DNA of 64,000 nucleotides, taken from the NCBI RefSeq assembly GCF_900182925.1, contig NZ_LT900024.1, forward strand, positions 744,001-808,000, in the 5' to 3' direction. The notes beneath the pieces are model-generated. The model searched no databases and was not told the origin of the DNA. It saw only the letters and a program-made list of their open reading frames with translations. This DNA is from Psychrobacter sp. LV10R520-6 (GTDB taxonomy: Bacteria > Pseudomonadota > Gammaproteobacteria > Pseudomonadales > Moraxellaceae). Numbering within the stretch: the first letter of the stretch is position 1; every line of letters starts with the position of its first letter. This document shows, one piece after another, positions 56,633 through 64,000 of the stretch. The position numbers and the translations under genes are program-made.

Positions 56633-57276
56633 AGCGTCACCGACCATAAAAACTATCAATAAAACCGACCATAAAAACCGATGATAAAATAAGTTACATC
56701 ATAGACAGAATACGGTATTAAGCAATAGCATGATTCTATTAATTATAGAGATGATATCCATCAATAGTAGCGAATATCAGTATCAAAATTTTTATACTAA
56801 TACCAAATCTGATGCTAAGTTTTAGATTTTGGACTATTCAGTTTGTATTCATTATGTACGTGATAAAACGCAATACTAGCTATAAAATAATATTTTCGAG
56901 TGTTACTAATAATGCATACTTAACAAGGCTTTAGAGTGTTTTGTTATCTTTGTAGCTTAACTGCTGTTTATAAAGGGTTTATTAAATTCTGTTGGTTTAA
57001 TAGGTTATTAACCACAACAAAAATCTTAAAAATCGCACACTGTTTAGGAGTTCATAGAGATTTTGTAAATAAATAGGAGTGATAAGTTACTATTTGAGTA
57101 ATACCAGCGAAATAGTTTTACCTTAGTAGGGTAGATAGACATTATTTGGCAACTATTTGTGTTAAACACTAAAAATCAGACGTAATATTGAATGTTAAAT
57201 ATCAAGTGCTAGAAAAGCACTAAATAATAACTAAAGCACCCCAGATGCCAGCTATAACCAGCTATAAGAGGATATT
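56633..57276. other. Spacer upstream of the amine oxidase cluster
   Basis: No gene was found. A direct repeat of CCGACCATAAAAAC lies at 56640-56685. The last 20 bases (TGCCAGCTATAACC and AGCTATAAGAGGATATT) resemble the leader of the second cytochrome gene (TGCCAGCTCTATGAGGTC), so the leader was duplicated with the gene. Confidence 0.5.
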
Positions 57277-58746
57277 ATGAAGCCACTTTCTGTGATGTTA
57301 TCAATGCTTGCTATTGGTATCACTTCCAGCGCCGCGATGGCTCAAAGCGCTAATCTCCCTAACGCCAGATTAGTCAATGCCAGCCTAGCCAATGCTAGCT
57401 TACCTAATGTCAGCCCAGCCAATAGCGATTTGGCCAATCGTGGAGCTTATATCGCTCGCGCTGCTGACTGTGTTGCCTGTCATGGTGAAGACTATACCGG
57501 TGGCTCGCCTATCGAAACGCCGATGGGAGCTATTTATTCCACTAATATCACCCCATCTAAGCGTTACGGTATTGGCAATTATACTGAAGCCGATCTCAAG
57601 AATGTTCTGCAAAAAGGTCGTGCACCTGAGTATATGCTTTATCCTGCCATGCCGTACCCTTCTTATAATGGCATGACTAACGAAGATATTAGTGCATTAT
57701 TTGCCTATTTGCAGACTGTGCCTGCCGTTGATGAAGCAATAGAACATAAAACTGATCTGCCGTTTCCTTTTAATTTCCGCAGTCTAATGTGGGGTTGGAA
57801 TCTTATTAACGTGCCATCTACAGAAAACCGTGATGGTCTGACTCAAACGCAGCAGCGCGGTGAGTATCTGGTTAATAATTTAGCGCATTGCGGCACTTGT
57901 CATACCCCGCGTAATAGCACCATGGGCTTTGATAAAAGCATGTATTTATCAGGTGCGCCACTGGGCAATTGGCATGCACCGAATATTACTCCTAACGACT
58001 CTAGCGGTATCGGCAGCTGGAGTGAGCAAGATATTGTCACCTATTTACGAACTGGTGAGTTGGATCAACGCGCCTATGCTGGCGGACCAATGGGTGAAGT
58101 AGTAGCCCACAGTACCCGCTATCTAAAAGATGAAGACTTAGGGGCGATAGCCTCTTATCTAAAAGCCGTTCCTGCCATCCAAACGGATGACAAGGTCACT
58201 GCGGTTGATGTAGCCCGTTTACCAAGTCCAGCAAGTGAGTCGATTACTCATGACTTACTTGAGCAAAAGGACTATTTAGCCCAAGCAAAAGCCAGTGTGG
58301 GTGCGGGCAGTAACTCGCCAGAGATGCTCTATCTTGCCACTTGTGGTAGCTGTCATGGTGTGGACGGCTACGCGCAGCCTGATGCTCGCTATGCGCCTAT
58401 CGTTGGTTTAAGTAGTATTCGCCGTGACAAGCCTGACGCTCTAATTAATGTGATTGTTCATGGTATTGATGGGGCGACTAACACCAGTCCTAAAATGCCT
58501 GGCTTCTCTGAAGATTTAAATAGTGAGCAAATTGCCGGTATCGCTAACTATGTGCGCGTCAACTTCGGTGGTCTTGCAAGAAGTGATGTCAGTACTGCTG
58601 ATGTTGATCGTGTTATGACAGCAAAGCCTGATCAACCATTTTTAATTAAATATGCAGGCTTACTGGCCACTCTCGGTATCATTGTGGCACTTATTATTAT
58701 TGTATTTATTATTCGAGGAATTATACGTTCAAGGCGTCGCGGTTAA
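57277..58746 (+). CDS. Membrane-anchored three-haem cytochrome c, copy 1
   Basis: The 489-residue periplasmic protein resembles the triheme cytochrome subunits of membrane-bound alcohol, gluconate and aldehyde dehydrogenases, which pass electrons to quinone or to the oxidase. Three CxxCH sites bind haem: Cys65-His69 (CVACH), Cys205-His209 (CGTCH) and Cys356-His360 (CGSCH). A Sec signal peptide ends at AMAQS. Residues about 27-53 are five-residue repeats (NASLA, NASLP, NVSPA, NSDLA) coded by 15-nt units. A C-terminal anchor (LLATLGIIVALIIIVFIIRG) holds it in the inner membrane. An amine oxidase gene follows, which is the likely electron donor. Confidence 0.88.
   Translation: MKPLSVMLSMLAIGITSSAAMAQSANLPNARLVNASLANASLPNVSPANSDLANRGAYIARAADCVACHGEDYTGGSPIETPMGAIYSTNITPSKRYGIGNYTEADLKNVLQKGRAPEYMLYPAMPYPSYNGMTNEDISALFAYLQTVPAVDEAIEHKTDLPFPFNFRSLMWGWNLINVPSTENRDGLTQTQQRGEYLVNNLAHCGTCHTPRNSTMGFDKSMYLSGAPLGNWHAPNITPNDSSGIGSWSEQDIVTYLRTGELDQRAYAGGPMGEVVAHSTRYLKDEDLGAIASYLKAVPAIQTDDKVTAVDVARLPSPASESITHDLLEQKDYLAQAKASVGAGSNSPEMLYLATCGSCHGVDGYAQPDARYAPIVGLSSIRRDKPDALINVIVHGIDGATNTSPKMPGFSEDLNSEQIAGIANYVRVNFGGLARSDVSTADVDRVMTAKPDQPFLIKYAGLLATLGIIVALIIIVFIIRGIIRSRRRG
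57355..57437 (+). repeat. 15-nt tandem repeats coding five-residue repeats in cytochrome copy 1
   Basis: AATGCCAGCCTAGCC, AATGCTAGCTTACCT, AATGTCAGCCCAGCC and AATAGCGATTTGGCC are consecutive 15-nt units. Copy 2 of the gene (from about 61578) has fewer units, so the array has grown or shrunk since the duplication. Confidence 0.8.
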
Positions 58747-58882
58747 TGTAAGTGATTTTAATTTGAGTCGCTTCAATTTAACAGCGCTTAAACAACACGG
58801 CAATTAATCCTATAAACCTTTAACAAGATTGCTATAAACGCTTATCGCCAATGCACGAACGTCATACTATAAGGACACTATT

Positions 58883-60484
58883 ATGAAAGACATGCTTCAA
58901 TCACCCACGCGGCGTCAACTGCTCTCTATGATCGGTAAGACCGCTGGGGCAACCGCGATGTATCAGGCCATGACTACATTAGGATTTGCCTCAGAATCTA
59001 GCTTTAAAGAATCAATGGATCTAAAGGGCGCGCCTGCGGGTGCCAGCGTGGTTATCCTTGGTGCTGGACTAGGTGGACTTACTGCTGCTTATGAATTACG
59101 TAAAGCCGGATACAAGGTTAAAGTTCTTGAGTTTCAAAACCGTGGCGGCGGGCGCAGTTGGACACTGAACAGTGGCGATGAATATACTGAGCTTGGTGGC
59201 GAGAAAGTGACCTGCGACTTTGAGGAAGGTAACTACTTTAACGGTGGGCCATGGCGTCTACCAAGCCATCATTATGCAGTGTTCCATTATTGCCGAAAGT
59301 TCGGCGTCGAGTTACAGCCATTTATCCAGACCAATGACCGTGCTTATTTGCACCGTACTAACCACTTCGGCGGCGTACCGCAGCGTCTAGGTGATGTGAA
59401 AAATGATATACAGGGTCATGTCTCAGAGCTACTATCAAAAGCCGTCAACGTCGGTAGTCTTGATCGTTCAGTAAATACCGAAGATAAAGAGAAGCTGCTA
59501 GAAGGTCTAAAAGGCTGGGGTGTTCTTGATAACGACTACCGTTATGTGACTAGCCATGCGACCAGTAAGCATCGCGGCTATAGTGTTTACCCCGGTGGTG
59601 GTTTAATGCCGAACTCTGAGCCATCGAGTACCTTACCCATGGATGAGTTATTGAACTCTGGTATGTGGTCGGATATTTATAACAATTATACGGTCCATGT
59701 GCACGAACCAACGATGTTCCAGCCTGTTGGCGGTATGGGTAAAATTGGTGATGCGTTCACCCGCGAATGTCGCGATATGATTGAGTTCAATGCCAAGGTG
59801 ACTAAAATACATCAAGATGAAAGCGGCGTGACTGTCGATTATGTTGATAGTAACAACCCAACAGGTGCGACCAAAACCGTACGTGCTGACTGGTGTATCT
59901 GTAATATCCCGCTCACCATATTGACTCAAATTGATATTAACGTTTCAGCACCGATGAAAAAGGCGATGGCGGCAGTGCCTTATGATACTTCTTATAAGGT
60001 GGGCTTAGAGTTTAATCGCCGCTTTTGGGAAGAGGATGAGTGGATTTATGGTGGCGTGACTTATACCGACATGCCTATTACCCAGATATCTTATCCTTCG
60101 CAAGACATGTTTAAAGATGGTACCGGCGTACTGCTTGGCGCATATGGATTTGGTGCGACTTCTTATAAGTTTAATACCTTAACGCCGCAAGAACGCATTA
60201 ACGTTGCGCTTGCCTATGGTAAATACATCCATCCCCAATATCCAAAAGAATTTCGTTCAGGCACTTCGGTAGTATGGCATCGTATCCCGTGGACACTGGG
60301 TTGCTACGGTATTTGGAGTGAGTCAAGCCGCGATCAGTATTACGATACCCTATGTAGTATCGACAATCGCATTGTGTTGGCAGGTGAGCATTGCTCGCAT
60401 ATTCCCGCATGGCAAGAAGGTGCGATTTTATCTGGCATGGATACCGCAAAGCGTTTACACCAAAAAGCAAAAATGCTCGGTTGA
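58883..60484 (+). CDS. Tat-exported flavin amine oxidase, copy 1
   Basis: The 533-residue protein belongs to the flavin monoamine oxidase/L-amino acid oxidase family, which oxidises amines to imines with FAD. A Tat-type start has Arg10-Arg11 in SPTRRQLLSMIGKTAG, so the folded flavoprotein is probably exported to the periplasm. The FAD site is VVILGAGLGGLTAAYEL (about 55-72), with GGGRSWTL after it, and the C-terminal LAGEHCSHIPAWQEGAILSG is the second FAD/aromatic-cage part. It lies between two cytochrome c genes, which suggests that cytochrome rather than O2 takes the electrons, as for NicA2 and CycN in nicotine degradation. The substrate is unknown. Confidence 0.87.
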   Translation: MKDMLQSPTRRQLLSMIGKTAGATAMYQAMTTLGFASESSFKESMDLKGAPAGASVVILGAGLGGLTAAYELRKAGYKVKVLEFQNRGGGRSWTLNSGDEYTELGGEKVTCDFEEGNYFNGGPWRLPSHHYAVFHYCRKFGVELQPFIQTNDRAYLHRTNHFGGVPQRLGDVKNDIQGHVSELLSKAVNVGSLDRSVNTEDKEKLLEGLKGWGVLDNDYRYVTSHATSKHRGYSVYPGGGLMPNSEPSSTLPMDELLNSGMWSDIYNNYTVHVHEPTMFQPVGGMGKIGDAFTRECRDMIEFNAKVTKIHQDESGVTVDYVDSNNPTGATKTVRADWCICNIPLTILTQIDINVSAPMKKAMAAVPYDTSYKVGLEFNRRFWEEDEWIYGGVTYTDMPITQISYPSQDMFKDGTGVLLGAYGFGATSYKFNTLTPQERINVALAYGKYIHPQYPKEFRSGTSVVWHRIPWTLGCYGIWSESSRDQYYDTLCSIDNRIVLAGEHCSHIPAWQEGAILSGMDTAKRLHQKAKMLG

Positions 60485-60515
60485 CTTTTATAACAATAAG
60501 AATTCAGAGGCTATC

Positions 60516-61238
60516 ATGGACAATATAATCATGAAAAACATGACACCCAAGACGCTTGCTGTGATGTTACTGAGTATCGTTGGCAGCACCGCTTTGATAG
60601 GTTGTAGTCAGCATGCGGACGACAGCACAGAAACTATTGGCAGTAAGCAAGAAACAGAACAATCCGTTGATTATCAAGCCAGCCGTAATAACGGTGCGTG
60701 GGGCGGTGTTGTTATGAGCCGCGATGAGCTCAGATCGCCACCGGCTAATATCGTTGATGCCAGCTCATTGCCAGCTATGGCAGATGATCCCAGTTTGGTA
60801 AAGTGGCGGGAAAAATTCGAAGGTATAGAGGTAGAGAGCAGGTATGAAGGGGTAAATGCAGAGGCTAGATCTGCAGGTACAAATACAAGGACCGTGTTTG
60901 AAAATACAAACGGCTTTGTTACTACTAATGGTAAAAATCTCTATCACGACTCTTGTGCCGGTTGTCATATGCATGAAGGTCAAGGTGCACAAGGAGCAGG
61001 CTATTATCCGCCGCTTGCTGATAACAGCAAAATGCAGTCAAAATATTACGTCATAGATATTTTAATTAATGGCTTTCGCGGCATGCCATCCTTTCATAGC
61101 ATGATGAATGACGAGCAGATGGCAGCGGTTACTCAGTATGTGCATAGTGAACTGAATAACTTTACTGATACGGTGACTGCCGCTGATGTGGCAAAACTAC
61201 GTCATGACAATCCGCCGGGCACTGATCCTAGTGAATAA
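60516..61238 (+). CDS. Lipoprotein monohaem cytochrome c
   Basis: I chose the ATG at 60516 because AGAGG lies just upstream and the product then has a lipoprotein signal with lipobox ALIGC (Cys30). An in-frame start at 60318 would overlap the amine oxidase by 167 nt. The 240-residue lipoprotein has one haem site, Cys147-His151 (CAGCH), in HDSCAGCHMHEGQGAQGAG, and a Met ligand candidate in INGFRGMPSFH. The N-terminal half (about 31-125) is Ser/Asn/Arg/Glu-rich without a known domain. It lies between the two duplicated units and has no second copy in the window. It could carry electrons from the amine oxidase. Confidence 0.85.
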   Translation: MDNIIMKNMTPKTLAVMLLSIVGSTALIGCSQHADDSTETIGSKQETEQSVDYQASRNNGAWGGVVMSRDELRSPPANIVDASSLPAMADDPSLVKWREKFEGIEVESRYEGVNAEARSAGTNTRTVFENTNGFVTTNGKNLYHDSCAGCHMHEGQGAQGAGYYPPLADNSKMQSKYYVIDILINGFRGMPSFHSMMNDEQMAAVTQYVHSELNNFTDTVTAADVAKLRHDNPPGTDPSE

Positions 61239-61497
61239 ATCTACCATGCTTAATTATCAGAGCTCAGCTCATTATTAGAAAGTATATAATTAGGAACAGC
61301 TTATTATTTGCTCATAATTTAATATAAATTGCCCTAATTATTTTGCTTATTTAGAATATTTCTTATTTTAATTTTTGTAAAAAAACGTGCACTATGAATA
61401 ATTAAGCAAGCTATCTCATTCAAATAGTTTTATTTTAGTAAGGGTGATTTAATGTTATCTGCCAGCAATCAGTTTTTGCCAGCTCTATGAGGTCTAT

Positions 61498-62847
61498 ATG
61501 AAGCCATTTTCTGTACTGTTGTCAGTAATTGCATTTAGTATGGCCTCCAGCGCTGTAATAGCTGATGGCGCAATTTCTCCTAATATTAGCTTACCCAATG
61601 TAAGCCCAGCCAATAGCGATTTGGCCAACCGCGGTGCTTATGTGGCGCGTACTGCTGACTGTATGGCCTGTCATCGTGAGGATTATAGCGGCGGCGTACC
61701 GATTGAAACGCCCGTTGGCAATATCTATTCGACCAATATTACACCCTCTCAACGTTATGGTATCGGCAACTATACCGAAGCCGATTTTAAAAAGGTTCTA
61801 AAAAAAGGTCGCGTACCCAACCATCAACTTTATCCTGCCATGCCATATCCGTCTTATCACGGCATGGCTGATGCTGATATCAGCGCATTATTTGCCTACT
61901 TTCAGACGGTACCCCCAGTAGAAGAGGCCCCTGAAAAAACCACTAAATTACCATTTCCATTAAGTATTCGCAGCTTAATGTTGGCTTGGAACGTTATCAA
62001 TGTGCCCGCTACCGAAAACCGCCCAGGTCTCACCCAAACGCAGCAGCGCGGTGAATATCTGGTTAATAATTTAGAACATTGCGGCACTTGCCACACCCCG
62101 CGCAACATCACTCAGGGACTTGATAAAGATATGTACTTATCCGGTGCGCCGCTTGGTAAATGGTATGTGCCAAACATCACCCCTGATAAGGATAGCGGTA
62201 TCGGGCGCTGGAGCGAGCAGGATATTGTCACTTATTTGCGTACTGGAATGCTCGATAAACGCGCTTATGCTGGAGGGCCTATGGCTGAGGCCGTTGCACA
62301 CAGTACCCGTTATCTAACTGATAAAGATTTGAGCGCAATGGCCGCTTATCTAAAAGTAGTGCCGATTATCAAAACAGATGATTACCTAATACCGGTGAAT
62401 GTCGCACGCTTACCAAGTCCAGTAAGTCGATCTATTACCTATGATTTACTTGAACAAAAAGACTATTTAGCCCAAGCGAAAGCCAACACTGCGACAAAAG
62501 CCAACACTACTACTAATAACAGCACTGTCGATGGCAACTCGTCAAAAGCGCTATATCTCGCTAACTGTGCCAGCTGTCATGGAGTGGACGGCTACGCACA
62601 ACCTGATGCTCGTTACGCGTCTATCGTTGGACTCAGTAGTATCCGCCGTGCTAAGCCTGATGCGCTGATCAACGTCATTGCTTATGGGGCCAAAGGCGCG
62701 TTAAATACAGCGCCTAAAATGCCCGGTTTTGCTAAAGAGCTAAGTCCTGTGCAGATTGCCAGTATCACCAATTACGTCCGTGTCAATTTCGGTGGTCTTA
62801 CTAGCAGTGATGTCAGCGCCACTGAGGTTAAACGCATACTGAAGTAA
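61498..62847 (+). CDS. Three-haem cytochrome c, copy 2, without membrane anchor
   Basis: This 449-residue paralogue of the cytochrome at 57277 keeps the three haem sites: Cys55-His59 (CMACH), Cys195-His199 (CGTCH) and Cys357-His361 (CASCH). Most of the sequence is alike, including GLTQTQQRGEYLVNNL and GVDGYAQPDARYA. The signal peptide ends near VIADG. Unlike copy 1, it ends at VKRILK and has no C-terminal membrane segment, so it should be soluble in the periplasm. A Thr/Asn-rich insertion (about 330-347) precedes the third haem. A paralogous amine oxidase follows. Confidence 0.87.
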   Translation: MKPFSVLLSVIAFSMASSAVIADGAISPNISLPNVSPANSDLANRGAYVARTADCMACHREDYSGGVPIETPVGNIYSTNITPSQRYGIGNYTEADFKKVLKKGRVPNHQLYPAMPYPSYHGMADADISALFAYFQTVPPVEEAPEKTTKLPFPLSIRSLMLAWNVINVPATENRPGLTQTQQRGEYLVNNLEHCGTCHTPRNITQGLDKDMYLSGAPLGKWYVPNITPDKDSGIGRWSEQDIVTYLRTGMLDKRAYAGGPMAEAVAHSTRYLTDKDLSAMAAYLKVVPIIKTDDYLIPVNVARLPSPVSRSITYDLLEQKDYLAQAKANTATKANTTTNNSTVDGNSSKALYLANCASCHGVDGYAQPDARYASIVGLSSIRRAKPDALINVIAYGAKGALNTAPKMPGFAKELSPVQIASITNYVRVNFGGLTSSDVSATEVKRILK

Positions 62848-62937
62848 GCGCTATTAACCCAGCTATTAACCTTAGCTACAAAAATATAAGTCACTATCTG
62901 TGGTCATGGACGAGTGCGCTCTTACAAGGACAATAAA

Positions 62938-64000
62938 ATGAACGATCTATTCCAATCGCCCACACGAAGACAGTTACTCGCGATGATTGGTAAGACCGCT
63001 GGGGCAACCGCTATGTATCAGGCGATGACCACGTTAGGGTTTGCTTCCGAGTCGAGTTTTAAACAAGAAATGGAGTTAAAGGGAGCGCCTGCTGATGCCA
63101 GCATTGTCATACTTGGGGCAGGGTTAGGCGGTCTCACCGCTGCCTATGAGCTACGCAAAGCGGGCTATAAAGTGACCGTCCTTGAGTTTCAAAATCGTGG
63201 TGGCGGGCGCAGTTGGACATTGAATAGTGGTGATAAATATACCGAGCTTGGTGGCGGCGAGGTGACCTGCGACTTTGAAAAAGGCAATTATTTCAATGGT
63301 GGACCATGGCGACTGCCGGTTCATCATTATGCGGTATTTCATTATTGTAAGAAGTTTGGGGTAGCGTTACAGCCATTTATACAAACCAATGACCGTGCCT
63401 ACTTACACCGTATCAATCATTTTAATGGCGCACCGCAGCGCTTGGGTGAAGTGCAAAGTGACATACGTGGTTATGTTTCGGAGCTATTGTCTAAAGCGGT
63501 TAACGTAGGCAGCCTTGATAGTAGGGTGACTAAGGAAGACAAAGAAAAACTGTTAGAAGGTTTAAAAGGTTGGGGTGTGCTTGATAATAATTATTGCTAT
63601 ACCAAAAGCCATGACACCAGTGAGCATCGTGGCTATAGTGTTTATCCGGGTGGTGGGTTGATGCCTGATGCCAAGCCGTCGACACCGATACCAATGAATA
63701 AACTATTGGAGTCGGGCATGTGGTCAGATATTTATGCCAACTATACTATCTATGATCATCAACCGGCGATGTTCCAGCCGGTAGGCGGTATGGGAAAAAT
63801 CGGTGACGCGTTTACCCGTGAGTGCCGCGATATGATTGAGTTCAATGCTAAAGTTACTAAGATCTACCAAGACGATAGCGGCGTGACTGTTGATTATGTC
63901 GATAGCACTAATCCAGATAGCGCATCCAAAACCATTCGTGCGGACTGGTGTATCTGTAATATTCCATTATCAGTCTTAACGCAAATTGACATCAACGTTT
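62938..64000 (+). CDS. Tat-exported flavin amine oxidase, copy 2 (cut by the window edge)
   Basis: The frame is open from the ATG at 62938 to the end of the window (354 codons). It closely resembles the amine oxidase at 58883: SPTRRQLLAMIGKTAGATAM with the twin Arg, then IVILGAGLGGLTAAYEL and RGGGRSWTLNSGD. The shared N-terminus and FAD domain mark it as a paralogue by tandem duplication. AAGGA lies upstream. The C-terminal third is missing because the window ends. Differences cluster in the middle (for example NHFNGAPQRLGEVQS), so substrate preference may have changed. Confidence 0.85.
   Translation, partial: MNDLFQSPTRRQLLAMIGKTAGATAMYQAMTTLGFASESSFKQEMELKGAPADASIVILGAGLGGLTAAYELRKAGYKVTVLEFQNRGGGRSWTLNSGDKYTELGGGEVTCDFEKGNYFNGGPWRLPVHHYAVFHYCKKFGVALQPFIQTNDRAYLHRINHFNGAPQRLGEVQSDIRGYVSELLSKAVNVGSLDSRVTKEDKEKLLEGLKGWGVLDNNYCYTKSHDTSEHRGYSVYPGGGLMPDAKPSTPIPMNKLLESGMWSDIYANYTIYDHQPAMFQPVGGMGKIGDAFTRECRDMIEFNAKVTKIYQDDSGVTVDYVDSTNPDSASKTIRADWCICNIPLSVLTQIDINV

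Noticed and set aside
57203..57220. Small hairpin AGTGCTAGAAAAGCACT as a terminator or riboswitch
   Set aside because: The stem is only six bases, with no T-run and no wider conserved structure.
60318..60515. Longer start of the monohaem cytochrome overlapping the amine oxidase gene
   Set aside because: It would overlap the oxidase by 167 nt, lacks a ribosome site and hides the clean lipoprotein signal that begins at 60516.
1..64000. tRNA, rRNA, tmRNA or prophage genes
   Set aside because: No cloverleaf, rRNA-like stretch, integrase or phage structural gene was recognised anywhere in the window.

Overview
The window comes from a Gram-negative gammaproteobacterium, most likely Psychrobacter (Moraxellaceae). 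This rests on moderate GC, the form of the housekeeping proteins (long low-complexity extensions on GpsA, SecF, BamD and RluD), the Asn/Ser/Gln-rich N-termini and the style of the intergenic palindromes. No rRNA, tRNA, CRISPR array, prophage or intact insertion sequence was seen. The only transcription factor encoded here is the primary sigma factor.

Layout. 1-5.7 kb: a palindromic MITE-like element, a coniferyl-type aldehyde dehydrogenase, and a glycine-betaine-type ABC transporter whose binding protein and permease are fused. 5.9-9.3 kb: pncB, convergent with xseB, then xseA, which lies between two copies of a palindromic repeat. 9.6-17.3 kb: a small lipoprotein, an alpha/beta hydrolase, zapE with a nitroreductase, gpsA-sixA, and a gspL-gspM pair apart from other type II secretion genes. 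17.5-21.7 kb: a membrane protein, pyrD, cvpA and purF. 21.8-28.5 kb (minus strand): azlCD, a MATE exporter and yajC-secD-secF. 29-35.9 kb: a CNNM/CBS protein, a small secreted protein, an MltD with seven LysM repeats, and an MltF-like transglycosylase. 36-39.5 kb: a 1.1 kb gene-free stretch, a Nif3-family protein and a DegS-like protease. 39.6-45.7 kb (minus strand): class Ia ribonucleotide reductase with NrdR boxes, nrdA, nrdB and a YfaE-type ferredoxin. A block inside this cluster separates nrdA from nrdB. It holds an AT-rich gene with an HExxH motif broken by one in-frame TAA, a cluster of three palindrome types, a GC-rich block and a small unknown gene. 46-52.6 kb (minus strand): a DUF493 protein, rpoD, dnaG and bamD. 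53.3-56.3 kb: rluD, pgeF and a flavodoxin-like reductase. 56.5 kb: a 42-residue lipoprotein gene. 57.3-64 kb: a tandemly duplicated cassette of a three-haem cytochrome c and a Tat-exported flavin amine oxidase, with a one-haem lipoprotein cytochrome between the copies.

The most interesting system is the last. Two paralogous copies of periplasmic flavin amine oxidase plus triheme cytochrome c suggest amine dehydrogenases that feed electrons to the respiratory chain through cytochromes rather than directly to O2. The two copies have diverged: only the first cytochrome keeps a C-terminal membrane anchor. A second signal runs through the whole window: short degenerate tandem repeats, often exactly 15 or 16 nt, sit in many spacers and at gene ends. 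In one case (mltF) they seem to have shifted the stop codon.
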